The position numbers were made by a program, and so were the translations under genes. A stretch of DNA of 64,000 nt from Algoriphagus winogradskyi. GTDB taxonomy: Bacteria; Bacteroidota; Bacteroidia; Cytophagales; Cyclobacteriaceae. Numbering within the stretch: the stretch's first letter is position 1; each line of letters opens with the position of its first letter. Below are positions 1 through 8,457 of the stretch, piece by piece. The DNA lies in contig NZ_FXUA01000004.1 in the NCBI RefSeq assembly GCF_900182815.1, positions 186,001 to 250,000 of the forward strand, written 5' to 3'. The notes under the pieces are model-generated. The model was not told the origin of the DNA. It was given only the letters and a program-made list of their open reading frames with translations, and did no database searches.

Positions 1-402
1 TCAATTTTTGTAAACCCACGATTATTTCACGTTCAAATCTTTCTAAAAAATGAGCCTATTCAATCCCTGAAAACAGGGATATTAATAAATCACTAGTGCT
101 AAATAAGGGTAGATTAGTTAACTTATGGAGTGTATGAAATACCATTCTAAGGTATTACAGAATTCATCATCACTAAACTTAAATGGGGCAATAGACACTG
201 TGGAAGTGCTTTTGGCCTGTTTATTCAAAATTTGTAAGTAAAGAAATCTCAGTCACAGGCATTCCTGAGCACTTAAAGGATAAGAGGGATCTTGAATAAT
301 TGAGAATTCCGTTGGTGGAAATTTGTTGTCGGATTCAATAAATACCTACTACTATTAGTCTCTTGAAGTAGAGGAGAGAGTTTACTATTAAATTTTTACA
401 CT
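1..402. other. Noncoding left edge
   Basis: No convincing gene is visible. One frame on the plus strand is open from base 1 to a stop near base 93, so the last codons of a truncated upstream gene cannot be excluded, but the translation is not recognisable. A perfect short palindrome lies at 63-80. The rest is AT-rich leader for the response regulator that begins at 403. I found no clear TAnnTTTG promoter in it. Confidence 0.5.
63..80. promoter_or_regulatory. Palindrome, copy 1 (candidate operator)
   Basis: The core TCCCTGAAAACAGGGA, with one more A/T pair outside, forms a perfect dyad with a four-base centre. Its reverse complement recurs with one change at 1118-1135, on the other side of the response-regulator gene. 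Similar dyads are typical of dimeric regulator sites. Which protein binds is not shown; the NarL-type regulator at 403 is an obvious candidate. Confidence 0.4.
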
Positions 403-1038
403 ATGATTAATGTGCTGATAGCCGATGACCATCAAATGTTCATCGATGGTTTAAGGGCCTTGTTGAAAGACCTGCCTGGGATAAAAGTAGTGGGTGAAGC
501 CTGTAATGGAAAAGAAGCTATTCGGCATTGCAAGGAAAATCAGGTTGATCTGGTGATAATGGATGTGAACATGCCTGAAATGGATGGGGTGGAAGCAACA
601 AAAGAGCTAAGTAGAACAAATAAGAAACTTAAAATTCTTGGTCTTTCCATGCATAGGGACCGACACTTTATTTCGGATATGCTAAAAAGCGGTGCTAGTG
701 GTTACATACTTAAAAATACCGGTAAAAAAGATCTAGTTGATGCCATTCACTCAATTCATAGCGGTGAGAGCTATGTCAGTGAGGAAGTGAGTAAAATCCT
801 ATTGACCAGTTTTTTGAAGGATTCTTCCAAATACGAGGTAAATGAACGGCTATCCGGAAGGGAGACCGAAGTGTTGGAATGCATTGCTATTGGACTTACT
901 ACGCTTGAAATAGGCGAGAAACTTTTTATCAGTAAGAATACGGTAGAAACTCACCGGAAAAACTTACTCTATAAGTTAAAGGCAAAAAATACTGCTGAAT
1001 TAGTAAATAATGCCTACAAAAAAGGTCTGATTAGTTAA
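403..1038 (+). CDS. NarL/LuxR-family response regulator
   Basis: This is a two-domain DNA-binding response regulator of usual length (211 aa). The receiver domain covers about residues 1-120, with the acidic pair D8-D9, the phosphoacceptor D54 in a VIMDVNMPEMDG context, and the conserved lysine in YILKN. The C-terminal LuxR-type helix-turn-helix (about 148-205) carries the family signature LSGRETEVLECIAIG and the recognition segment ISKNTVETHRKNL. It lies just before the amino-sugar kinase/MurQ pair and 2 kb before a HisKA_3-type kinase on the same strand, and HisKA_3 kinases normally signal to NarL-type regulators, so that kinase is the likely partner (inference). Near-identical palindromes flank the gene. 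Confidence 0.93.
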   Translation: MINVLIADDHQMFIDGLRALLKDLPGIKVVGEACNGKEAIRHCKENQVDLVIMDVNMPEMDGVEATKELSRTNKKLKILGLSMHRDRHFISDMLKSGASGYILKNTGKKDLVDAIHSIHSGESYVSEEVSKILLTSFLKDSSKYEVNERLSGRETEVLECIAIGLTTLEIGEKLFISKNTVETHRKNLLYKLKAKNTAELVNNAYKKGLIS

Positions 1039-1117
1039 TAGGATACTTTTTCATTTTTCTTCTACCACCTTTAGTCAAGGTAACTTAGCCAATTATAATC
1101 ACTGGTGATTATGACAA

Positions 1118-1135
1118 ATCCCTATTTTCAGGGAT
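1118..1135. promoter_or_regulatory. Palindrome, copy 2 (candidate operator)
   Basis: The core TCCCTATTTTCAGGGA is a dyad nearly identical to the reverse complement of the one at 63-80. It lies 84 bases before the start of the amino-sugar kinase gene, a reasonable place for an activator or repressor site governing the kinase-murQ pair. Confidence 0.4.
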
Positions 1136-1218
1136 GGCAATTCTTCTTATTCAAAACATATTTGTACATCATGTAGCTTCGGTTATGCCTAGGCTCTTTC
1201 CTATTAAATTACTACTGA

Positions 1219-2076
1219 ATGCTTTTATTGGCAGATAGTGGGTCTACTAAGACTGATTGGAGACTAATAGATAAATCAGGTGAATGCTTAGTATCCCTCA
1301 AATCAAAAGGACTTAATCCCTATTTTCTGGCCGCAGATGAAATCAAAAAAGAACTTAGAAATAAGGTGCTAGATAAGGTTTCAGATGTGGGTAAAGTTAT
1401 TTTTTATGGGGCAGGCTGTGGACATCCTTCTAAAGCAGCTGAATTGGCAGGAGTTCTGGATGAATTGTTTCCAGCCCAAGTACCTGCCGAGGTAAACGGT
1501 GATATATTGGGAGCGGCAAGAAGTTTACTCCAGGGAGAAACAGGCATTGCTTGCATTTTGGGGACAGGAGCAAATTCCTGTTTGTACGATGGAAAAGATA
1601 TTATAGGTAGTGTCCCTTCTTTGGGTTTCATTCTGGGAGACTACGGAAGCGGCACAGTATTATGTAGAGATCTCATTCGTGAACTGCTTCAGGGTAATCT
1701 GGGGGATGACCTTCGAGAAGAATTCTTTAGGGAGTATGAACTGAGTCAACGCATGATTCTGGATAAGATTTACAACCAGCCCCAAGCCAATCGATTTTTG
1801 GCCTCATTTACTCCATTTCTACTCAAGAACGCTTCTAACCCAGTCATACATTCAATTATTTACAAGAATTTCCGGCAGTTTTTTGAATATTATATTTTGC
1901 CTTATAGAAAATCCCACAAGTCTGATCCCCTTGTATTTACAGGTTCAATAGCCTACCATTTTGCTGTCCATCTGAAAACAGTTGCAGAAGAGTTTGGAGA
2001 AAGCATCCAGAAAATAGAGCAGCGTCCTATGGATGGTCTGGTAGATTATCATTGCCAAACCTTGGCTAATTATTAA
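1219..2076 (+). CDS. BadF/BadG/BcrA/BcrD-family amino-sugar kinase (GlcNAc/MurNAc kinase-like)
   Basis: This is an ASKHA-fold sugar kinase. The N-terminal phosphate-1 motif is ADSGSTKTDW (residues 5-14), and a phosphate-2/adenosine-type motif, GTGANSCLYDG, lies near residues 115-125, followed by GFILGDYGSGTVL. The length of 285 aa fits N-acetylglucosamine kinase-like members of the family. It lies 24 bases before murQ, so the pair probably forms an operon. In other bacteria members of this family (MurK of Clostridium) phosphorylate MurNAc and GlcNAc, and MurNAc-6-phosphate is the substrate of MurQ, so a MurK-like role in peptidoglycan recycling is a strong inference. The exact sugar specificity cannot be read from the sequence. 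Confidence 0.85.
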   Translation: MLLLADSGSTKTDWRLIDKSGECLVSLKSKGLNPYFLAADEIKKELRNKVLDKVSDVGKVIFYGAGCGHPSKAAELAGVLDELFPAQVPAEVNGDILGAARSLLQGETGIACILGTGANSCLYDGKDIIGSVPSLGFILGDYGSGTVLCRDLIRELLQGNLGDDLREEFFREYELSQRMILDKIYNQPQANRFLASFTPFLLKNASNPVIHSIIYKNFRQFFEYYILPYRKSHKSDPLVFTGSIAYHFAVHLKTVAEEFGESIQKIEQRPMDGLVDYHCQTLANY

Positions 2077-2100
2077 AGAAAAATCCTTGCCCTATCCCCG

Positions 2101-2919
2101 ATGTCTATGAATCTTGCTACCGAATCTCCTTCTTCCTACGATAATTTAGAATCTATGCCTTTAGTAGAGCTGTTAGAATCTATAAATCAGGAGGATCAAA
2201 AAGTAGCACTCGCTGTTCAGCAGGTAATTCCTCAGCTTGATAAGCTTGTAGAAAAGTTGGTTGTAAATTTCAATGCTGGAGGGAGACTGTTTTACATAGG
2301 CGCAGGGACATCCGGAAGATTAGGCGTGCTGGATGCATCTGAAATACCCCCAACCTTTGGAGCTTCCCCGGATTTGATCGTTGGGTTGATAGCAGGAGGC
2401 GATAAAGCCATAAGGTCTGCTGTCGAAGGAGCGGAAGATGATGTAAATCAAGCTTGGATAGACCTTTCCAAGTATAATTTAAACCAGAATGATACAGTTA
2501 TAGGAATTGCCGCATCAGGCAAAACCCCATACGTACTTGGTGGACTTAAAGAAGCAAGAAAGCAGGGGATTTTGACAGCAAGTATTTCATGTAATTCCAA
2601 TGCACCTATTTCTGCCTATGCAATCCAGCCCATAGAAGTGGAGGTTGGAGCTGAGTTTGTCACTGGAAGCACAAGAATGAAGTCAGGTACTGCACAGAAA
2701 ATGATCCTGAACATGATCAGTACCAGTCTTATGATTCGCTTAGGGAAAGTGAAAGGCAATAAGATGGTTCATATGCAGCTCAGCAATTCCAAACTTGTTG
2801 ATAGAGGAGTACGGATGCTTATTTCAGAAATACCATCTTTATCTTATGAAAAGGCTGCCGAACTATTGGAGATTCATGGCTCTGTGAATGATGCCATCAC
2901 CGCATATTCCTTAGGTTGA
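2101..2919 (+). CDS. murQ: N-acetylmuramic acid 6-phosphate etherase
   Basis: MurQ cleaves the lactyl ether of MurNAc-6-phosphate, giving GlcNAc-6-phosphate and D-lactate, in cytoplasmic cell-wall recycling. The SIS sugar-phosphate isomerase fold is clear: GAGTSGRLGVLDASEIPPTF (about residues 67-86), the GLIAGG and EGAEDD segments with the catalytic glutamate region, IAASGKTPYVLGG, and the family block FVTGSTRMKSGTAQK. At 272 aa it is slightly shorter than enterobacterial MurQ (about 300 aa), lacking part of the C-terminal helical tail. It is probably cotranscribed with the sugar kinase upstream. Confidence 0.95.
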   Translation: MSMNLATESPSSYDNLESMPLVELLESINQEDQKVALAVQQVIPQLDKLVEKLVVNFNAGGRLFYIGAGTSGRLGVLDASEIPPTFGASPDLIVGLIAGGDKAIRSAVEGAEDDVNQAWIDLSKYNLNQNDTVIGIAASGKTPYVLGGLKEARKQGILTASISCNSNAPISAYAIQPIEVEVGAEFVTGSTRMKSGTAQKMILNMISTSLMIRLGKVKGNKMVHMQLSNSKLVDRGVRMLISEIPSLSYEKAAELLEIHGSVNDAITAYSLG

Positions 2920-3040
2920 CAGCTTGATCTGTTAGAATTCTAGCTTCCCGGTATTATAATTCCCCCTAAAAATATACCAACTCCTTGTTTTGCTTCTTAG
3001 TTTAGCACTAAGTGTATTTCTTAATTTTCATTTAGTTTAG

Positions 3041-6000
3041 ATGCAAAGCTCATTCCCACCTAGTGTTTCAGAAGACCTATCCATTCATAATCTTTTACTC
3101 GACCAGTTGGATGGATATTTGAAGAGGATGCTTCACCCTTCGAATACCTTATGGAATGGGGCAGTAATTATCGGTAAAACTGGTGCCGGCAAGACTTTTT
3201 TAATAGAAAAATACCTACAAAACTCAAGCTTTGATGTGTTGATCAGCAGTCAATCGCCCCAACTTCAACATGTTCCCTACGCAGGTTTGAAATTGGCAAT
3301 TGGAAATTACTTAAGAACCAAGTTCAGAGAGATGGACCCTGACACCTTCGTTTCATTTTCGGAAGGTTTAAGTCTTGCATTGGGGGAAAATTTTGCTTTG
3401 ATGTGTGAATATATTCCTGAACTGACGATGCTCGTACCTAAAGGGGGCAAGCAAGAGATTTCCAATACACCAAAAATGGAAAATCAGCTGTATTACCTCT
3501 TTAAAGTATTTTTTGAATATTTCAGTGATTTTTCGGATCGGGTACTGATTCTTTTTACAGATGATTTGCAGTGGATTGATGGTTCTAGTGCAAACTTACT
3601 GCAATACCTACTCACACACATTCCCCCATCCAAGTTGCTTTGGCTAGGCGCAGTTCGTGATTCTGAAGAAGATTTAGGGCAAGTTGATCAATTAATTGGT
3701 TCACTCGGCTTTGACCAAAAGCATATTCAAAGGATAGAATTGGGAGAATTTACCCTGGATCAAAGCCGGCTTTTTATAGAGCAACTGTTGGGAGGGAAAT
3801 GTGAATTAACTGCGAGCCAGTTGGTTCATCAACTGGGGAAAGGGAACCCAGCATTATTGAGCACCTTAGTTGATGCGCTTGTTCAGGAAAAACTCCTGGT
3901 GAAAGACAAAGAGGGCTGGAGAGGCAATGTCACAGAGATAAAGGCTCGATTTCAGGGTGTTAACTCTACCCAGTTTTATCAGGAGCGATTAAATTCCCTT
4001 TCTGATTCTGCTAAAAAAATTGTAGGATTGAATGCCTGTGCAGAACAACTTTCCGAAAATGACCTTGAACACCTTTGCTCTAATATTCCTGATGCTAAAA
4101 GCGTTTTAGCCCATCTTATTTCCGATGGGATATTAGTGGTTAATCATGGTAAATATGTGTTTTCTGAAAGTTATTTTCGGGAATTTATTTATTCCAGACT
4201 CACGAATAACCAAAAATCATCCTATCACTTTCAACTGGCTAAAGTTTTACTCAGGGATAATTTTAGTCTTTTAAGCAACTCTGATAAGGTCATTATAGCC
4301 CAACATTTACAATTTGGAACAGACAGTATTTCCCAGACCGGAGAGAAAGTGCATGCGGCAACTATCTTGTTGGAAGTAGCAAAGCTTCAGAAGGATGAAA
4401 ATGCATATTCCCAAGCAAAGATTTTTCTAAAAGCTTCGCTTGAACTTTTGAAAGGATTACGATGGGATGAAGTAAATGAAATTCTTTTTCAGGCACATAT
4501 AGAAAGTGCTAAAATTGAATACTTGCTTGGGGAATATGATTTAGCTGAAATCAAATTGGATTTTTTGATTGAGCATCTAAGTATCCAAAAGCATAGAGCT
4601 GAAGCCTTTGAGTTAAAGATTGTCATAAATAACCACTTGGGCCGATATCGAAAAGCTGTTGTTATTCTTCAGGAAATATTAGGGGAACTCGGTATTGACA
4701 TACCTTCAAATGATCAGGAATTAACTAAGCAAATCCAGGTTTTTCAAAAGCATGTCTCACTGCAAAGCTCAAAAATTGATGCCCTTTTTGAACAAGAAGA
4801 AGATGAAAGGCAATCGTCTATTCTTAGGTTGTTATACATAGGAGGCATGGCGATGCACCATACTTCGGAAGCTTTGATGACCTGGGCTGCCTTACAGCTT
4901 ATTTTGCGTTCGCGATACTTTAAGCTTCCCAATGTAAGTACCATTGGATATGTGAGTTATGGAAGAATGCGGATTATTGCAGGGGATCTTACCGGGGGAT
5001 ATGAATTTGGGAAAATGGGGCTTGATATTAATACAGCCCTAGAAGATCTTCAATACAGATGTAGAGTGCTGGGGGTTTTTGCATTTTATATTCAACCATG
5101 GAAAAGAGCTTTTGATGAGAGCACGATTCTTTTGCAGGAAGGAATGGAAGTTGGAAGAAAGTCCGGTGATCTTATTGGCTTATACATCCTCAAAACACAC
5201 CTTTTTAATCTTCATTTTATAAGTGGAAAACCAATATCAGGACTTTTATCTTTCGATTTCAGGGAATCATATCCTGGTATGGAGTTGACCTACTATATCA
5301 CGCATTACCAAAAGGAGTTGATTCGATATTTGACCACTGAAAGCCCTTTTCTATCCCTTCCTAAACAGCATCCAGGTGGCCTGGCGGCAAAGCTGACTTT
5401 GCAGGAGGAGCGATTCTACAGAAACTACGTACTGGCAAGGTATTTTTTCCTTTTTGGATACTACGACCAGGCAAAAGCTTGCGCTGAGGAAGCAAATCAA
5501 AACAAGAAATTACAAGAAGCCTCCCCCTTAGTGCCGGCAAATATTCTGATTCTGAGTTTTTCTATAACTCAGAACTGGGGTAACCTGAAAGAGGAGGAGA
5601 AGCGGGAAAATCTAGCTTGGCTGAAAGGCGTTTTTAGGGACTTAAACGCATGGTACAATCATGCACCAGCTAACTATGCTTCTGACTATTGGTTACTTAA
5701 AGCAGAAATTGGGAGAATATCGGGAGCAAATGAATTACAGGTAGAACAGGATTATAAACAAGCATGTCAGTTTGCCGGAAGTAATCTTTATCAAGCTGCC
5801 TTATCCAATGAGTTGACCGGAAAATATTACCTGGCAAAGAAAGACTACGACTCAGCAAAGCTTTATTTCCTGGAATCAGTTAACAATTATGAATTGTGGG
5901 AGGCAAAAAGAAAAGTTAGGCAGCTGGTGAGGCAATACTCATTTTTATTTGATTCAAGTATCAGGGAAAACAATCCTTTGGATATAGAAAATATTCTAAG

Positions 6001-7174
6001 GGAACTTGGTGGTGAAATGGATGCAGAGCTTATCTCAAAGAAACTGTTGACAATCCTACTTAGGATTTCTGCGTCCAGTGGTGCGGCTATACAATTAATA
6101 GAGGAGAAAGGGCAATTTGGCCAAAAGGGAGAAATGCAGCTCCTCAATAAACCTTTAAGAAATCGGGAAATTTTTGGAGCAATTGATTTGTCTGGAATTT
6201 TTCTGATGTCGTACCGCACAAAGTCTCCCCTAATTTTCGATGAATTGGAAATTGATAATGGGTTCCCGCAACTTCGATTACTAAATGAGGCTGGAATTAA
6301 ATCCTGCATGATTTTCCCGGTAGGCATTTCAGATAGCCTCTCTATGATCATTTACTTGGAAAGTAGTTTTTGTAGTGCTAATTACTCCAATGAAATTATA
6401 CGCTGGGTTCGTATTCTAGCAAGTCAAGGCGGAATAATTCTAGAAAATGCCAGGATCTATGAAAGGAGCTTATTGCTTAACCAGGAGATTAAATTGGAAG
6501 TAGAGCAAAAACAGGATCTAATGACTTTAATTGAGAAGCAGAAAAATGTTCACATTAAAGACTTGCTGAAAGTACAGGAATATGAGCGAGAGAGGATTGC
6601 CGGCGAGTTGCACGACAGCTTGGGATCGCAACTGTCCACTATAAAAATTCGATTGGCAAATATGTTTGATAAATACGAAGAAAATCATCTGCTACAGGAG
6701 GGAAAAGAAACCTTGGATAAACTGGATGCTGCCATAGGAGAGGTGAGGAAAATTGCGCATCATATGTCACCGGTATCTTTGAGGAGATTTGGCCTGCCTT
6801 CTGCTTTGCAGTCACTGATAGAGGATATAAATGAATCGACGCCAATTATTGCAGAACTTCAGGTTCTTGGGTTTGAAAGAAGGTTAGAAGATCAAATTGA
6901 GTTAACGGTGTATAGGATCTGTCAGGAGCTTATACAAAATGTGCTGAAACATGCTTCTGCAAAACATCTTCGGGTTCAATTAATAAATCATGAGGACACC
7001 TTGAATATTACAGTTGAGGATGATGGAATTGGTATTCAAAAAGAACGAAAAGACTGGGGAATGGGCTTAGTTGGGATTGAAGCAAAAGTGCAAATGCTTA
7101 AAGGCTCATTTACTATTGAGAATCAACCCAATCATGGATGTTTGCTAGTTATTGATTTGCCTGTCAATACCTAA
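3041..7174 (+). CDS. AAA-type ATPase/TPR/GAF hybrid sensor histidine kinase
   Basis: This very large (1377 aa) protein has no signal peptide or membrane segment, so it is probably a soluble cytoplasmic sensor kinase. In order it has: an AAA_16-type NTPase with Walker A GKTGAGKT (residues 45-52) and Walker B-like LILFTDDLQW; a long alpha-solenoid/TPR region (about 430-960); a GAF-like domain (about 985-1130); a short coiled coil; a HisKA_3 dimerisation domain with ERIAGELHDSLG (His1191); and a HATPase_c domain with N-box ELIQNVLKHA and G-boxes VEDDGIGI and WGMGLVGI. The kinase type pairs with NarL regulators, and the regulator at 403 is the nearest candidate. The ligand sensed by the NTPase/TPR half is unknown. 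Proximity to murQ suggests an envelope or sugar cue (inference). Confidence 0.9.
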   Translation: MQSSFPPSVSEDLSIHNLLLDQLDGYLKRMLHPSNTLWNGAVIIGKTGAGKTFLIEKYLQNSSFDVLISSQSPQLQHVPYAGLKLAIGNYLRTKFREMDPDTFVSFSEGLSLALGENFALMCEYIPELTMLVPKGGKQEISNTPKMENQLYYLFKVFFEYFSDFSDRVLILFTDDLQWIDGSSANLLQYLLTHIPPSKLLWLGAVRDSEEDLGQVDQLIGSLGFDQKHIQRIELGEFTLDQSRLFIEQLLGGKCELTASQLVHQLGKGNPALLSTLVDALVQEKLLVKDKEGWRGNVTEIKARFQGVNSTQFYQERLNSLSDSAKKIVGLNACAEQLSENDLEHLCSNIPDAKSVLAHLISDGILVVNHGKYVFSESYFREFIYSRLTNNQKSSYHFQLAKVLLRDNFSLLSNSDKVIIAQHLQFGTDSISQTGEKVHAATILLEVAKLQKDENAYSQAKIFLKASLELLKGLRWDEVNEILFQAHIESAKIEYLLGEYDLAEIKLDFLIEHLSIQKHRAEAFELKIVINNHLGRYRKAVVILQEILGELGIDIPSNDQELTKQIQVFQKHVSLQSSKIDALFEQEEDERQSSILRLLYIGGMAMHHTSEALMTWAALQLILRSRYFKLPNVSTIGYVSYGRMRIIAGDLTGGYEFGKMGLDINTALEDLQYRCRVLGVFAFYIQPWKRAFDESTILLQEGMEVGRKSGDLIGLYILKTHLFNLHFISGKPISGLLSFDFRESYPGMELTYYITHYQKELIRYLTTESPFLSLPKQHPGGLAAKLTLQEERFYRNYVLARYFFLFGYYDQAKACAEEANQNKKLQEASPLVPANILILSFSITQNWGNLKEEEKRENLAWLKGVFRDLNAWYNHAPANYASDYWLLKAEIGRISGANELQVEQDYKQACQFAGSNLYQAALSNELTGKYYLAKKDYDSAKLYFLESVNNYELWEAKRKVRQLVRQYSFLFDSSIRENNPLDIENILRELGGEMDAELISKKLLTILLRISASSGAAIQLIEEKGQFGQKGEMQLLNKPLRNREIFGAIDLSGIFLMSYRTKSPLIFDELEIDNGFPQLRLLNEAGIKSCMIFPVGISDSLSMIIYLESSFCSANYSNEIIRWVRILASQGGIILENARIYERSLLLNQEIKLEVEQKQDLMTLIEKQKNVHIKDLLKVQEYERERIAGELHDSLGSQLSTIKIRLANMFDKYEENHLLQEGKETLDKLDAAIGEVRKIAHHMSPVSLRRFGLPSALQSLIEDINESTPIIAELQVLGFERRLEDQIELTVYRICQELIQNVLKHASAKHLRVQLINHEDTLNITVEDDGIGIQKERKDWGMGLVGIEAKVQMLKGSFTIENQPNHGCLLVIDLPVNT

Positions 7175-7265
7175 AACTATTTCTGTATCGATTTTATTGA
7201 AAAATAATTAATTCGGTGGTTGTTGGAAGTACTTATGCTGTGGTTCTATTAGCAATTTCCCAACC

Positions 7266-7850
7266 TTATTCATTATTTCTTGGCACATGGAATTTTCCCT
7301 CGGTAATTTCCACTTTCCCAGTGAGTACATTCATCCCAGTACTGCTATCATAATTTAAGGCAGTTCCTGAAAAACTTCCTTTGATTCCATTTGCATTAAT
7401 TTCACTAAACTCAATCTCAACGGAATCCCAGAGGGATGCAAGAGGACTGTTTTTGGAAGCAAGAAAGCTTTTACCGTTTTCGTCATAATATCCAAATAAA
7501 TAGGAGTGGGCAACTAAGAAGCCATTGGACGGTATATTTGTATACTTAGTCCCTTCTTTAAATTCCTCTATATTCTCTAATCTGAAAACCACTTGATTTT
7601 TGAGGGGCTGAAAAATGTCTTTACTTCCTGAAAGTTGCATGATATTTAATTCATTAACTCCGTCAAAATAAAGGCCTCCTGTTAGATTAATCTGGCTTTC
7701 AGGTTGATAAGGATAGTCCATAGCTTGACCATTTACTTTGAAGCTGAAGTAATATTCTGAGGCTTTGGGCAGCGAATCGTCTTCACTGGAACAAGCCAGC
7801 AAAAAAGTAGTGCTTGCAAGCAGCAGCGTATAAATAAGGGTTTTTTTCAT
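7266..7850 (-). CDS. Hypothetical lipoprotein (DUF6252-like)
   Basis: The 194-aa product starts with a type II signal peptide and lipobox (residues 1-20, TTFLLACSSEDDS), so it is a predicted lipoprotein. The rest is a beta-rich domain that ends in a pattern (GIKGSFSGTALNY, then LTGKVEITEGKFHVP) resembling Bacteroidota DUF6252 proteins; that family call is tentative. The start overlaps the end of the PspC-like gene by four bases (ATGA-type junction), so the two are probably translationally coupled. No catalytic residues are apparent. Confidence 0.7.
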   Translation of the reverse strand: MKKTLIYTLLLASTTFLLACSSEDDSLPKASEYYFSFKVNGQAMDYPYQPESQINLTGGLYFDGVNELNIMQLSGSKDIFQPLKNQVVFRLENIEEFKEGTKYTNIPSNGFLVAHSYLFGYYDENGKSFLASKNSPLASLWDSVEIEFSEINANGIKGSFSGTALNYDSSTGMNVLTGKVEITEGKFHVPRNNE

Positions 7851-8314
7851 GAGGGATTTGTTTTGTTTTTCTTATCCAAATAATATCCAATTGCACCTCC
7901 AATAAGAGTGGTTACCACTATGGCCAACAGCATGTTCTGAACTAATGCCCAACCATTTCCGACCAAGCGATCATATTCTTCCACCATGCTCAGGAAGTTT
8001 TTTAAGTATCCAAAAACACCTGATCCGCCTCTCCAGTTTTGCACTACCTCGGGCTGAAAATAATAACTCAAGGGAATGCCGATCAGTGTCCCGAAAAGGG
8101 CAAAAGTTAGTGTCTTCCCTTTATTCAAAACCAGTCCTAGGAATAATCCGAGATAGAGTAGTAGACCAATGGGTATATAGAAAATGGTAAGGACCAAAAT
8201 CATTATCCTAATTGCGAGGATCGAGAGTCCGGTTTTACTAGCTGTGGCTACACAGGCACCCAAAAGAACCTTTTCTGGTTTTGAAAAATACGTTTGAATT
8301 TTTTGAATCTCCAT
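7847..8314 (-). CDS. PspC-domain membrane protein
   Basis: The N-terminal half (residues about 14-65) follows the PspC pattern: a short charged leader, VLLGACVATASKTGLSILAIRIMILVLTI in place of the usual GVCAGLA...RL core, then a second helix with GLLLYLGLFLGLVL. Two more hydrophobic helices follow (about 70-85 and 125-145), ending in a basic tail. PspC proteins act at the inner membrane in envelope-stress responses or as small membrane adaptors. The glycine-rich signature is degenerate, so the family is likely rather than certain. It is coupled to the lipoprotein gene downstream. Confidence 0.65.
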   Translation of the reverse strand: MEIQKIQTYFSKPEKVLLGACVATASKTGLSILAIRIMILVLTIFYIPIGLLLYLGLFLGLVLNKGKTLTFALFGTLIGIPLSYYFQPEVVQNWRGGSGVFGYLKNFLSMVEEYDRLVGNGWALVQNMLLAIVVTTLIGGAIGYYLDKKNKTNPS

Positions 8315-8457
8315 TTCTAGGCTTTTTGATAAATTTAAACCTGAATGAAATGCAGTGAAAGAGCAATTTATTTACTGTAGACTTTGATAGATTAATTGTG
8401 TAGAATGACTTATTTTTTGTTCTAAAGCTTTAATTTACAGGAGCTTTTCTCGTTGAT

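Noticed and set aside
28..36. GTTCAAATC, resembling a tRNA T-loop
   Set aside because: No acceptor, anticodon or D arm can be drawn around it.
5887..6351. 154-codon open frame antisense to the hybrid kinase
   Set aside because: It lies wholly within a clear GAF/kinase-coding region on the other strand, with no motif.
3041..7174. STAND-type defence ATPase reading of the AAA-TPR protein
   Set aside because: The C-terminus is a complete HisKA_3/HATPase kinase, so signalling is the better explanation.
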